A stretch of 64,000 nt of DNA from Pterobdella sp. o SKG-2022 (taxonomy: Eukaryota; Annelida; Clitellata; Hirudinida; Piscicolidae). Shown here one piece after another: positions 32,500 to 43,639 of this stretch. Each line of letters starts with the position of its first letter. The first letter of the stretch is position 1. The position numbers and the translations under genes are program-made. The notes under the pieces are model-generated. The model was given only the letters and a program-made list of their open reading frames with translations. It had not been told where the DNA came from and did no database searches. The stretch is taken from positions 14,866,030 to 14,930,029 of the forward strand of contig OZ038320.1 of NCBI GenBank assembly GCA_964035795.1. Reading direction: 5' to 3'.

Positions 32500-34390
32500 T
32501 ACTTTTCTATTATTCAACTCAAACGGCTTAAAATTAAACATTCTTCGTTAAAAAATAGATTAAACTTTCTGAAAAGATGTCTTTTCCATAACACATACCC
32601 AAATTTTTGCAAAACTCTTGCCCAGTAAAGACGAAAAGATCTCAACAAATCATCAAAAAATATCGCCTAGATCTATTGAATGAATGTTACAAAGATGAAA
32701 GAAAAAATCTCTTCTACTTAAATAAAAAGATTGAAGACAAAAATCAACTAAAAACAGATGACTTTGACAACATAACTAGCATAATCAATATGAAAGAGAA
32801 TTCCTAAAACACAGACAAAAACTCAAACAAATTTGAAGCTTCACAAAACATATCTCAAACAATTTCAACAAAATAACTTACAACAATAAATAAATCCGTT
32901 TTTCAACTACAACATAAACCTCTGCCACCGCTTGATAAGGCCGTCTTAAACAAAGGTCCCAAATTCGCCGTAATTCAACAAAAAATCCTTCTCAATATCT
33001 GGAAAATATATGCACAACGAAAAAAGCAGCACAAATTATTGAGCGTGTTTGCTGTCCTGAGAAAGCGGAAAAAATTGAGACAAGATGTGTCACATGTACT
33101 ACATCTAGAAACAAGAAAAAAAAATCATACAACAACCTGACAAGCTACGAGAAAAAAAGCCTCAAGTTTCTAAAAGAAAGAAAAAGAACGAGTTATCAGT
33201 AGCGCCCCAAGACAAAAAAATAGATTTTGTCACACTTCATTTAAATGACCTAAAACAGAAAGCAATAGAAGCTTTCGAAAATATAAAAACAGAAAAAGAA
33301 ATAAAAAAACTTGGAAAAAAAATTTCAAAAAAAGTTATTAGAATTAAAAAAATAAAACAAATTAGAAGAAAGTGATTACAAAAAAATATACCCATTTGGG
33401 TCCCCCGTTCCAATAGCATACCCAGTAATAAAAGCCCACAAAGCAAAAAAAATTATTTTGCAAAAAACATTATTTCGCATCAAGGCTGTTCTCAGGAATC
33501 ACTTGCGTCTTACCTCATCCCACTCATCAACCCTTTAATTTAAGATGAGTAACATTTTTGCACAAACACAAAAGATTTTTTTGAAACTATATTTGACACA
33601 ACACTGGATGAAAACGAATACCTAGTAAGTTTTGATGCAGAAGCCCTCTTTTCCTCAATCCTTTTAAAAAAATGCACAAACCTCATACATGAAAAACTGA
33701 AACAAGACAAAAACAAAAAATAGAACCAACCTAACGCCGACGAATATCAGAACTAATAAAACTTTGTTTTTCTACATCAGAATTCTTATACGACGTTTAG
33801 CTTTATACAATAGAGGATTCAGGACCAATCGGCCTAAGCCTCATGGTGCCGATAGCCCAATTTTGAATGGACTACACAGTAAAAAAAAAGCTCAAAAATT
33901 GGTTGAAAAAAGGAAGATTAAACAGCCTAGGCTTTTGAAAGTTTATATGGATGATACGTTTGGGATTAGGAAAAAGAACAAGACGAACACCTCACACGTC
34001 GAATTCATGAAACTTCTTAGCGAAGTTGACGAAAATTTAAAATTCACGGTTGAGATCGAAAATGATTCCAAACTACCTTTTCTTGATACTCTTATCATAA
34101 GAGAAAAAAATGGAACATTAAAAACCGCCGTCTACCGAAAACCTTCAAACACAAGACTAACCATCAACCCAAAATCCAGTCAAGACCCTGAAATATAGAT
34201 GGGAGTTTTTAAATGGGCCTTTTGTCGAGCTTACAACTTCTGCTCGGTTAAAACCCTTTAAAAAAATAGAATTCCTGATCACAATGACAATGGTTTCAGC
34301 TGGAAACAACTGTTAAAAATAGCAACTTCATACAAGCCTAAAAAGCCAAAAGCCGACATTGATTAAAAAAAAATTAAGAAACAGAACAAC
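32500..34390 (+). pseudogene. Penelope reverse transcriptase
   Basis: A telomerase-like RT of the Penelope class, broken by frameshifts and stops. In order: N-terminal FLKRCLFHNTYPNFCKTL; LNKGPKFAVIQQKIL; TTKKAAQIIERVC; KKSYNNLTSYEKKSLKFLKE; EYLVSFDAEALFSSI (first catalytic Asp region, about 33620); KVYMDDTFGIRKK (catalytic Asp pair, about 33945); ENDSKLPFLDTLIIREKNGT and VYRKPSNTRLT. The last two are diagnostic of PLEs (LPFLDxxV, VYRKPTxT). The last open frame is 33764-34198. Confidence 0.85.
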
Positions 34391-34732
34391 CCAAAACAAT
34401 AACAAAGAACAATAAAAAAAATAAACACATAACATGGGTATCATTATCTCACATGCCTAAAATAACAAACAGGTTAAAAAAAAATATTCACAACAATATC
34501 GCTTACCATACTTCATCAGGAAAAAACTTGGACATAACCAGAGATAACCGCAACTTTTTCCGAAGAAATTAAAAATATTTTTATAAAGAAACCTTATAGT
34601 TCGTAAAAGCTTAGAAATAAAAAAACATAATACAATATTCAGTGGCTATAACGACCCACAATGTTACGTCAATACCAAAGCCTGGGACCCACTATTAAAG
34701 AGAATGCTAATGATACAAAAGAAGGGGAGCAG

Positions 34733-35006
34733 GAGTTTAACTCCAAATTATAATATCAAACAATAATTGTACCATTCATAAATGCTTTAAAATAGATTTC
34801 ATAAAATAAAACAATATCACATAATTTGGTCATTAACAATTTTCAAAAAATTAACACATCTATGGTTTTTCCGTTTAAATTTTCTACGTTTCTCTACAAC
34901 TTTGCAAATGAATTATGACAAGGTTTTACTTGTTGAATATTTTAGCTAAATAAAAATTTTTTTTACGTGTTTTTATAAATCCTCATAATTTGAAGTTTAC
35001 TGGTAA
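34733..35006 (+). repeat. Penelope terminal repeat, right
   Basis: The direct partner of 32147-32428. It is followed by AACATAAGATGTCTTTAAAA. A related ACATACGATGTCTTTAAAAA follows the left copy at about 32448, so the repeat unit may extend into this tract. Confidence 0.92.
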
Positions 35007-35009
35007 CAT

Positions 35010-35445
35010 AAGATGTCTTTAAAAAACATGTAAATAAATTTTTATTCAACTTGAAAAAAAATTATTTACATGTTTATTCAAAAAATTCATCATAAATTAA
35101 GAAGTGTATTTTAAAAATATCAATCATTCAATCTAAATGAAAAATATATAAACCTTATATATGGAAACAACTTCAAGGCAAGACTCTTACTAAGACAATA
35201 GCCGGCACCACCCAACGCAAAATTCGTTTCTTTTGACTTCGAAGACAAATAAATAGTTATAATTTTTCTGTAATTTTTATCATATAGTAATTTCAGTTAC
35301 ACGCAGGGTAAGAAATTGTTATGACATATCAACTTTTATTTTAAACTCGCTAATGTTAAAACATTATAGTAAAAGAATTTTGACTTGAGGTCAAAAGAAA
35401 TAAAACAACTCATAGTTTTGAAACAAAAAAGCTATTATATTGCCC
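35010..35445. other. AT-rich sequence, nothing recognised
   Basis: No coding or repeat signal was recognised. Confidence 0.4.
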
Positions 35446-35449
35446 TAAA

Positions 35450-35720
35450 AACTTTTCACTGAAATCAGAATTTTGCGTAAACTTGCCCGCACCGCTATCA
35501 ACAAGCTCAAAGCCGATTATCTGAATTTATCGCTTTTCTCGATGACAACTAACTCCAAAGCCTTTTAAAAATTGCAAACTCCATACTCCATAGGTCTCCT
35601 CCACTTCCTACTCGAACTTTTGCGGAATCTGACTTTTTCGTCAATAACTTCAGCTCCTTTTTTAAAACACAATTGATTTAACTCATAAATCATTATCAGC
35701 CGCTATTCCTTTCCGTCTTC
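35450..35720 (+). pseudogene. L2-like LINE linker fragment
   Basis: Plus-strand frames read LARTAINKLKADYLNLSLFS then TFAESDFFVNNFSSFFKTQL. These correspond to the endonuclease-RT linker in L2/CR1 LINEs (AK-xx-Y-xx-L...F-NNxFSS-F). There are stops and no catalytic motifs. Confidence 0.5.
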
Positions 35721-36430
35721 AAGCTCAGTAATAGGCTTCAGTCGTTTAGATCGCCTTGGTCACTAGTTGCCATCTGTCCGTATAGGTGCAAGTGGGTTGC
35801 GATAAGCTCGAGACAGTGGTTTGAAGTTGATTATATGCGTATTGGCTGGCGAAGTAGTAAAAACTCTTTCGTATCATGTCCCGTCTGAGTGAAAGTTTTG
35901 GCGGAGCTGGTCGATGCGTCATAGCCAAACTGAATCATTGGTTACAACTCAAACATTTACGCTTTTTGCGCCTTGAACTTTCTTTACAATTGCTGGTACT
36001 CATCGGTTAATTATTCCTTCTTGGTGCACAGTAAAGTGCAGAAATTTGTAGATTTACGGATACCTTTTCTAATTCCAGCCCCATATGTCTGATTGAAGCC
36101 CTTCAATATACGAGCCATGTAGAATACTGGTTTCGAACCCTGCTTAAAAGCGATCTCTTACTGCAAATCCTTGAAACATCAGCGTTTAAGCTTTAAACAG
36201 GTTTGAAAATACCTACAAAGTTGTTGACACTTTCGATTTTATTATCTGAACAATTGTGTGTACTTAAGTTTAGCTGTTTTAAGTACCTGATTTACGTCGG
36301 TTAAAGCTGTGTAATAGTTTGCCTTCCTAGAAGGTTAAATCCAGGATTATCTGTCACAATGAGTTTCATCTCGTTTTATAGTAGTAAGACTTTTTAAGAC
36401 TGCTTTAATAGCAGGTGTCCAAGACTGGCG
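35721..36430. other. Unassigned sequence
   Basis: Fragments of open frame on the minus strand (for example GSKPVFYMARILKGFNQTYG at about 36150-36090) suggest an old mobile element, but I cannot name it. Confidence 0.3.
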
Positions 36431-36434
36431 GACG

Positions 36435-38720
36435 GCTTTTGTTAGCTCAATAGGAGTAGCTGGTTTTAGCTCTGGTTTGCCCAGCTGCGTAAACCGTCCA
36501 GTGGTCGAGAAGCTCAGCCACTCTCGCGGGGTCGGTCCACAGACTCTCGGGGCCCTGTGTGGTACTTATTTTGGGGCAGGTGAAAAGATGAGGGATGTCG
36601 TGAATGTGTGTTTGGCAAAGTGGGCATGAAGGTAAGGGATGAGATGAGGGTGAGATTTTGTTGAGGTATGAGAGGATGAAAGGTGATTTATTTGATCTGA
36701 GTTGGGCGAGAGTGTGGTGGTCTAGGGTGGTTTCTGATTCATGAATGGATGGGGGTTGCTTGCTGAAGATTTTGTTGTGAGTGGATGATATGTAGTCATG
36801 AACTATTTTTGTGTATATTCTTTTCATGTTGTTTTTTATTTGTGTGTGTGAGGTGGTCTGGGTGGAGGATGGTATGTTTAGGGTGTAGTTGATGTTGTTG
36901 TTGAATGTGGATTGTTTTTTCTATCTGGAGTAGGCTTCTTGTGTGGTGAGTGGGTGTAGGAGATGAGTGTGGTGGAAGGCTTTTTGTGTGAGTTGTGATG
37001 CGTGGAGTTTGAGATGGTTTTGGAGTGGGAGGACTTTGGTCTCTGAGTGGAGTTGTTGGGTGTTAGTGTCTATGGTGCAGCCAGTGATTGTTCTCAAGGC
37101 TGCGTTTTGGATTTTTTGGAGTTTGTTGAGGGAGGTGGATGAGATGATGGGTGACCAGATGGTGTTGGCGTATTCGATGATGGGAATAGTAATGTTTTGT
37201 ATGTGGTGATGAGTGTTTCTTTGCTGACACATCTTGTCTCAATTTTTTCCGCTTTCTCAAGACAGCAAACACGCTCAATAATTTGTGCTGCTTTTTTCGT
37301 TGTGCATATATTTTCCAGATATGGAGTATTTTAGTTTGGGGTCAAAAGTTAAGCCAAGGATGGTAGGATTGGAGGTGGTGAGGATGGGAATGTTGTTGAT
37401 GTAGATGTTCAGAGGTTTTTTATATTCTGAAGGGTCTGGGGTCATGAGAGTTTATGTGGTTTTGGTAGGGTTGACTTGTAGGTTATTGTGAGCCCACGTG
37501 TGTATTTCCTTGAGGTATGGGAGGAGGTTCTGGGTGGCTGTGTTGATGTTGGGGTGGGATGATGTTATGGTGATGAGGTTGAGTGAGCTGATTTTGGGGA
37601 GTGATATGTCTGAGAGGTATATGTTGAAGAGAGTGGGTGATAGGACGCCCCCTTAGGAGACACCTGCTTTGATTTTTGTGTGTTTTGATGTGTGATTGTT
37701 GTATGAGGTGTATTGTTGGCGGCCTCTTAGTTAGTTGGCCAGGAATTTGATTATTGTTGTAGGAATGTGTGTGTTGTGTATTTTGTGAATGAGTTGGTGG
37801 ATGTTGACCGTGTCGAATGCTTTGGTCATGTCGAGGGTGGTGAGGATTGTTCTATGGGGGGTCTTTTTTTTATTGAAACCAGTGAGTATGGTGTTATTGA
37901 TTTGATGTAGGGCTGTGGTGGTAGAGTGTGCGAATCTGAAGCCATGTTGGTGTGTTGGGAGGATTATATTAGAGGTGAAATGTGGGAGGATGATTTTTTC
38001 TAGAGTTTTTGCTATGGGAGAGAGTAGGGCTATTGGTTTGTGTGAGAAGGGGAGAGAAGGGTTTTTGATGGGTTTGGCGATGGGGATGATTTTGGAGGTA
38101 TTCCATATATGGTGTTTGTGTTGATTGTGATGTTGTAGAGGTTGGTTAGGCGTTTTATTGCTATTGGTTCTAGGTGTTTGAGATGTTTGATAGTGATATT
38201 GTCTGGTCCTGAGGAGTTGTTATTTTTAGATTGTTTTATAGCGAAAATTTTATCAGATTCGGTGATTGTTATTGGGGTAGATGTGAGTGATTTGGTGAGT
38301 TTGTTTGTTATTCTGTGAGTGGGGTTGGAGGAGTGATTTGTGGTTGATTTAAAATATTTATTTAGTGTGTTGGCTTTTTGTGTGTCTGTGTGGGCTGTTT
38401 TGTTGTTGTGAGTGATGGTTGTATTGGTGGGAGTGGTAGGTTTTTTTGGGGTTGAAGGCCATTACTGTGGTCCATAGGATGTGTCGGCTTTCAGGTGCTC
38501 TTCCCATTTTTATTTTTTGTGTTGTTGAATGAGGTGGGTGATGTGTTGGTTGAGTGTGGGTAGTGAGAGATCTTTGTTATTGAGGGTAAAATATGGCCTG
38601 ATTTGAGGTCCTCCTCTTGAAGAGAGAGAGGACGGGGGTGTTGAGACAGATTTGGTCCTCTTGAAGACACATCCCGACCACGTGTAGGCCTGCCTCTCTC
38701 GGGACTTGGACCATGTTTCT
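36435..38720 (-). mobile_element. LINE X-2 (antisense), chimeric and lacking the YADD box
   Basis: The same family as X-1. The minus strand gives RT motifs with NNNSSGPDNITIKHLKHL, PIALLSPIAKTLEKIILPHF, LDMTKAFDTVNIHQLIHKIH, GVLSPTLFNIYLSD, then KISSLNLIT joined directly to ITSSHPNINTATQN. X-1 has LITYADDIT at this point. Next come ILGLTFDPKLKYS, a 98-bp PLE insert, ITIPIIEYANTIWSP and a Cys/His C-terminal region (CPLCQTHIHDIPHLFTCP). An internal deletion also fuses the 5' leader to the linker, removing the endonuclease (about 38600). The sense strand is G-poor. Confidence 0.85.
37225..37322 (-). repeat. 98-bp segment of Penelope sequence inside LINE X-2
   Basis: The reverse complement of 37225-37322 equals 32995-33092 at 97 of 98 positions (one c/t difference). 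At 33.0 kb the segment is in its natural PLE context (TTKKAAQIIERVC), so the LINE received it. Flanking LINE sequence is unrelated to PLE. Confidence 0.95.
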
Positions 38721-38724
38721 GCGC

Positions 38725-39190
38725 CACCAACGCAAGAAACTTTTGAGAATTTATTCAGACGACTGTAATATAGTACCGTGGTCGAAATACACGCTTAAAA
38801 GACGCTTTAAGAGCTTTGTCCGATCGACTTAGAACCGTTTCAACAGAAAGATGGCAATGGCTGTGATCAAAAGTCATTTTGCGAAGACATGCGAATCAGC
38901 ATTGTATAATGCTGCTAAATCTCATCTCCATCTGTTTTACAAATGGGTTGTGAAACAAAGTACCTTTTTAGCAACATAGTAAATGGCATTATGTGTGATC
39001 ATTCATTTTTGATATTCATTAATATGTCAAAACTTAAAAAAGGAAATGAATATCAAAGTTATGAGTCAGAAAAAATAAATAAAAATAAAATTTATAAAAA
39101 ATTTTTATTAACAAGAATTAATAAACTTTTACCAAAACCAAAAATAAATTTTTTACAAACTTTTTTTAAAGAAAAAGAATTAGTGACGAA
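38725..39190. other. Unassigned sequence 5' of LINE X-2
   Basis: Short open frames only, including a basic stretch on the plus strand near 38800-38930. Nothing was recognised. Confidence 0.35.
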
Positions 39191-39194
39191 ATGA

Positions 39195-39314
39195 GTTATT
39201 TTTTCAAAAGCTCCTCGCCCAAGATAAATATTTTCAATATGGCTATAATTTTTTAATATTTTGAACAGTTGAAGAGCTCGGATATATACATCATCATCCA
39301 CGTGGCACATCCAA
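39195..39314 (-). CDS. Fringe-like glycosyltransferase exon (HVDDDVYI)
   Basis: The minus strand, after acceptor CAATTATAG at 39315-39316, encodes WMCHVDDDVYIRALQLFKIL then NIYLGRGAF. This is the donor-binding core of Fringe-type beta-1,3-GlcNAc transferases (WFCHVDDDNYV...VYLGR), Golgi enzymes that modify Notch. The DDD triad is intact. The 3' limit is uncertain: the frame stays open past 39195 but similarity ends near GRGAF. Neighbouring exons were not found, so this may be a lone exon in a large gene or an isolated fragment. A related DDD transferase (C1GalT family) is a second possibility. Confidence 0.7.
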
Positions 39315-39319
39315 CTATA

Positions 39320-39870
39320 ATTGAAATTGATAACAGAAATAAACAAAAAAAATTAGTATAAGAAAAAATATAATTCAGAAGTAACTTTTTTCTGGAATTA
39401 AGAAACAAGATCAGGGCAAACTCTAATTTACAGCATAATCCTTCTCTAGAATTACAAAAATAAGATTTTTATTTTAATAGTATGAAATTATTTGATTGTT
39501 TTATTTTTTATTTTAAAATTGAGAAAATGCTTAAATCGTATTTTAGTTTATTCAAGTTTACGATGAACATAGTATACAGTCAACAGCAAATTAAAAGATA
39601 CATCTGTTCAAGGCCTTCGCAATTAACGATATTCAATTCAACCTTCAACTAAACATTATAATGAACCGATTTGGATAAAGATGCCAAATAAACAACGCAC
39701 ATCTAGACCACAAAAAAATTGAGAAAAACGCAAAGCTACTTTGTTAGCAACCTGACCCTCATTATATGACAATTTTGAATAAAAAATATGTTTAAGAAAA
39801 TTATTAGATTTTTTGGTAATTATCTGGTAGTTTTTGTTTCATCAGTATCAATATAAATTCATACTAGTCA
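39320..39870. other. AT-rich sequence, nothing recognised
   Basis: Possibly intron of the Fringe-like gene. Confidence 0.4.
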
Positions 39871-39874
39871 GCAT

Positions 39875-41200
39875 CTTTCCCTTTCCAAAGGGTCACTGAC
39901 TTCTTTCCATGACCTAACCCTCTCTCAATTTCACCCTATCATAGGCATTTTCAAGACCTAACCTAAGCCCATGACAAAGATTTCCCTTTATACTTTTTCA
40001 AGCTAACCTTGGCCTTGTCCTTCCTTTACTGTCTTCCACCTTAAACCTCCACGCCTGCTTAACACAATCATCATTCCCTTTCCATACAACATGACCCAGG
40101 TATCTTAAACTTCCTTGCCTCACCACTTCAACAACCATACTAAACAACTCCAATCTAACCATCAACTTCTTTGTGCACACCACACATCATTCAAAGCATC
40201 CGTTTTTTTGCTCTTCTCAAAATACTTTCTCCAACAAATCTTAATATTCAACTTTCTGAGCTATATGTCATGACAGGCCTCACACATGTCCTATAAATTT
40301 GCCCTTCAACATGCATGTGTGTCTTTTACCACATAAAATAGAAAACATACTTTCAAATGCCTTCCATTCCAGCTCTAGCCTTCGTGTAACAGCTAGCTCA
40401 CTTCCTCCACTATTCATATTATCCTCTAGATAGCAAAAATTATTTACCCTTTCCACTTCACTCAAACAATTTAAAATATTGTTACATACCTTATTTGATA
40501 CATTCATACAAACCCTGCATTAAAAATTCCCATTTATTTTACAAAAAACTCTCTTTACCTTAGCCCACTGCGCATGTCTTACACCTCACACAGTTTACCT
40601 TAGCCCTCTTCCCACACACAATACATGGATCAATCTTAGTCAAGACAACAACCCCACTACCACCACCACCACTCTATGACCTTTGCCTTAACAAGATTAA
40701 CCTTCAATCCTTTCCCTTCAAAAGCTACCTTTTAACGGATGAATTGTGTTTCCAGTTTTTCCATAGTTTCTGCATAGAGCAGTTCATATAGAGCACCTTT
40801 TCTTCCGTCTTTAGAAAATATGTTGACGTAAAATAGCCGGAAATCAATATATTAGAAACAAACACTACAGTTTATTGAGAAACTTATTACACAAAGCTTT
40901 TCGTAAAAATATATTTTGAGTGTCCACCTCCAAGCTAACCATCTTACTATCCATTTTCTTAAGCCAACTATCATCTACATACAGATCCTTTTCAACAAAA
41001 AAATTCTAAGAGCAATCTACCCTCCACATTTTTCTTGCCTATTCCAAAATCTACAATGACACCTTCAAATCCCTCAACTGCTTAACCAATGTGTCAATTG
41101 AAGTTTTCTGAGCAAATTAAAACTTCATTTTCCTTTTCCATTTCAAAACCTCTTGCCATCTCCTCATGAAACTTTTTCTTTTCACTCATCGACCTTCCAC
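39875..41200 (-). pseudogene. LINE Z (antisense), RT and C-terminus, catalytic box deleted
   Basis: The minus strand reads ELLYA directly joined to ETMEKLETQF at about 40780. An intact relative at 59.37 kb reads ELLYADDLVLISKLLDCF, so seven residues including both catalytic Asp are missing in frame. Then follow EGKGLKVNLVKAKV, decayed Cys-pair sequence, EVERVNNFCYLEDNM, VTRRLELEWKAFESM and LRYLGHVVWKGNDDCV. The upper part (40925-41200) is degenerate. Confidence 0.7.
40840..40925 (+). repeat. Hairpin-family repeat in LINE Z
   Basis: TAGAAACAAACACTACAGTT and TATTGAG precede the variant hairpin ACAAAGCTTTTCGT at 40891-40904. The first part equals the terminal palindrome arms at 62661-62717. Confidence 0.75.
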
Positions 41201-41204
41201 ATTG

Positions 41205-42120
41205 TGGGGCATTAGAATCATTAGAAAGTGTGTATAAAGGAGAGAAAAACTCAAAGTTTTTTCTGGATTACCAAAATAAATTTTTATTCAAAAGATCAAA
41301 GAATATAAAATTGAAATTTTACTTAAAATTACTGAAAAAGTTAATGAAATACAAAAATATGGGTAGATAAATATCATATAAGACCTGATATAAATGCTAT
41401 TCATAATAAAATAGTTTTAATTGAGAAAAATTAATAAAAATATGCTTAATAATTAAAATTTTCGAACTGTTTAATTTTCATACCACCATTGAATATGAAA
41501 AAAAAATTATACTTATTCACTATACATAATTAGATTATATTAAGTAAATTATTTCACTAACATTTCATGAGATGGATTACAGTTTGAAACAAAAATATTT
41601 TCTGAAAAAAAAAATTCATTAATTTTTTCAATTATTTAATTATATTAATTTTTACTTATTTTAATGAGAGTTTTGTCTTCTGAATCCGTTATGAAAGAAA
41701 TCTAGAAAAAATTGATTCATAGCTTTGAAGATTTATAATTTATAAAAAAAATGAAATAATTTATCAAAACTAAAAAAAATCAAATATTTCTTGCAATTTA
41801 CTCACAATATTTGATACTAATTTATAGTAAGTTTCAATAATTTGAAAAATTCTTATCCGATGGTTGACTTTTGTGGTTCTTACAAAAATTTGTATGTTTT
41901 CTGTTCCCCATTTGAATATTTCTTGTTCTGAATACTGAACATTTTTTCATTAGCACAAATTTGTAAAAAAGGGATTTTATCTACAGGTTTACCTGTTTTC
42001 TTACTTTTAGTTCAGAATAAAAATAAATGCATGATGAAAAAACAATAATTAGCAGTATAAACTTAAAACAAACTATTTTTTTTACAAATTTAAATTTGTT
42101 AAAATTAATCGACATTCAAG
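41205..42120. other. Very AT-rich sequence, no gene
   Basis: Poly-A/T runs with no coding or repeat signal. Confidence 0.5.
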
Positions 42121-42139
42121 TTTTTGAGTGCGAGGGAGT

Positions 42140-42405
42140 AAGGAAACGAAGGTTAATCTTTAGCTGTGTTTTGATTGGCTGCTGAAATTTTGAATTTTTT
42201 TGCAAATTTTGAAAAGATAATTATTAAAGGTTGATTTTTTGTTAAGGCTTGATTGATTGCTTAAATTAAAATTTTCTTTGCAAATTTTGAAAAAAATAAT
42301 CATTTTTTTCTGACGACTTTTTTTCGGATTTATACAAATTTTTGAAATTTTCAGCAACTAATCACAACACAACAAAAAGATTAACGCTTCGCTTGATAAG
42401 ACTCA
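42140..42405. mobile_element. MITE with about 45-bp TIRs
   Basis: The left end reads ACGAAGGTTAATCTTTAGCT, GTGTTTTGATTGGCTGCTG. The right end in reverse reads GCGAAGCGTTAATCTTTTTG, TTGTGTTGTGATTAGTTGCTG. The arms match over about 45 bp. The interior is AT-rich and non-coding. It is related to the copy at 46995. Confidence 0.75.
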
Positions 42406-42577
42406 CCCGTTTTGATTTGTAAGCAAATTGTTTAAAACAAAGAACTGCAATAATAACATTGAAAAATAATTTATAAAAGTATTTTATATCTAATAATTTT
42501 TTTCAAAAACCACAATAATATAACTATAATGTTTTTTTCAAAAGCCAAACCGTAAAATAAATATAATTTTAGAAGAC

Positions 42578-42650
42578 TAGTAAGTTTATTAAGATACGAA
42601 GCTTTTCGTTAACAACGTAACATTTTCAAATATGAGAAACCGTTTTGAAT
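42578..42650 (+). repeat. Hairpin-family repeat
   Basis: AAGTTTATTAAGATACGAAG continues into the exact hairpin ACGAAGCTTTTCGT at 42596-42609, then AACGTAACATTTTCAAATAT. The whole tract matches 46930-46985. Confidence 0.8.
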
Positions 42651-43040
42651 AAATCTTTGGTAACGTTGCCGTTAAAAATGGTCATTAATTTTATCGCTGC
42701 TATATTGTTTAACTTTTTATAGGATTTAATTAGTTTCATTACTTTATTTTAATGAAAATGAGTTAAGTAATTTTTGATAAACCTTTTGATGTAAAATTTT
42801 TAGGTTTTTTCAAAGTTTTATTTAAATTTGCTTTTCTTTACGGATAATTATCCTTTTCTCCTCGCAGGTAAGTAAATATTTATCATAAGCTGTTTATTTC
42901 AAATATTGTAACTATTTGTTTTTTTTATGAATATTTTTGGCTTATAAAATAGCTATTTAAAAAAAAAAAAAAGAGGTTTGGTGTATACACATTCTAATAA
43001 AATGACCTTTATTACGCTAAATTTTTCGAATTTTTTTGTG
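42650..43040. other. AT-rich sequence, nothing recognised
   Basis: No coding or repeat signal was seen. Confidence 0.4.
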
Positions 43041-43049
43041 GTTTAACTT

Positions 43050-43115
43050 TATGTTTTTCGATTCGTCTGCTCTAAGTGCATGGGTTCGAATCCAGACGCT
43101 GGCACTTGTAAATTT
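43050..43115 (+). mobile_element. tRNA-like 3' half, likely SINE fragment
   Basis: TCGTCTGCTCTAAGTGCATG is followed by GGGTTCGAATCC, a perfect polymerase III B box/T-loop, then AGACGCTGGCACTTG. No 5' half with an A box is recognisable, so a working tRNA is unlikely. Confidence 0.4.
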
Positions 43116-43239
43116 TTTAAAACTTTTTGGTGTAAAAATTTTTTATAATAATATATTTTTTAATATTAGGTATAAATCATTATCATTAGTCATTTTAAAG
43201 AGGATGAAAGGATTGAACATCCGTAAATAAACATCAATA

Positions 43240-43635
43240 AAATTTATAAGGAAATAAACTTAATTATTTAAAATTGAATTGTGTATATGCTGTTCGACTC
43301 GGAAAGTTACCTTTATTATGCTTTTTATTTTATTTGTTTAGCTATTTTTTTAGTATATTTAGTCTTAGTTAATTATTTCTGTTTATTAACTTTTCCAGTT
43401 ATTATTTTATTTTAGTCAATTGATTACTATCAGTAGTTATTTACTTTTTATATATTTTTTCCCAAATTTTTTTTCAACCTTGATAGCTATATACCTTGAT
43501 ATTACTTGTTAATTTGTGTATTTCACTATGATTATCTTCTAGTTTTATGTATTCATTTTATTTATTTCTAATCTTCTGTTTTTTAAAACTTTAATATTAT
43601 TCTATTTATTGTTTTCTTTGTCATCAGTACTTTAT
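43240..43635. other. AT-rich sequence, nothing recognised
   Basis: Mostly T-rich sequence with no coding signal. Confidence 0.4.
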
Positions 43636-43639
43636 ATTT

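Larger units (their letters stand above)
31991..35006 (+). mobile_element. Penelope-like element with terminal repeats
   Basis: The structure, left to right, is: an inverted scrap of the PLE C-terminus (32071-32144), a direct terminal repeat (32147-32428), a decayed coding region (about 32500-34390), the same C-terminal sequence in sense (34659-34732), and a second terminal repeat (34733-35006). Long direct terminal repeats preceded by an inverted partial copy are typical of the variable ends (PLTRs) of Penelope elements. No GIY-YIG domain is visible in this copy. Confidence 0.85.

Noticed and set aside
43050..43115. A functional tRNA gene
   Set aside because: Only a T-arm/B-box half is recognisable; no D-arm or acceptor stem pairs with it.
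42990..43230. 64-codon ORF around the tRNA-like B box
   Set aside because: It overlaps the tRNA-like fragment and AT-rich DNA and has no other support.
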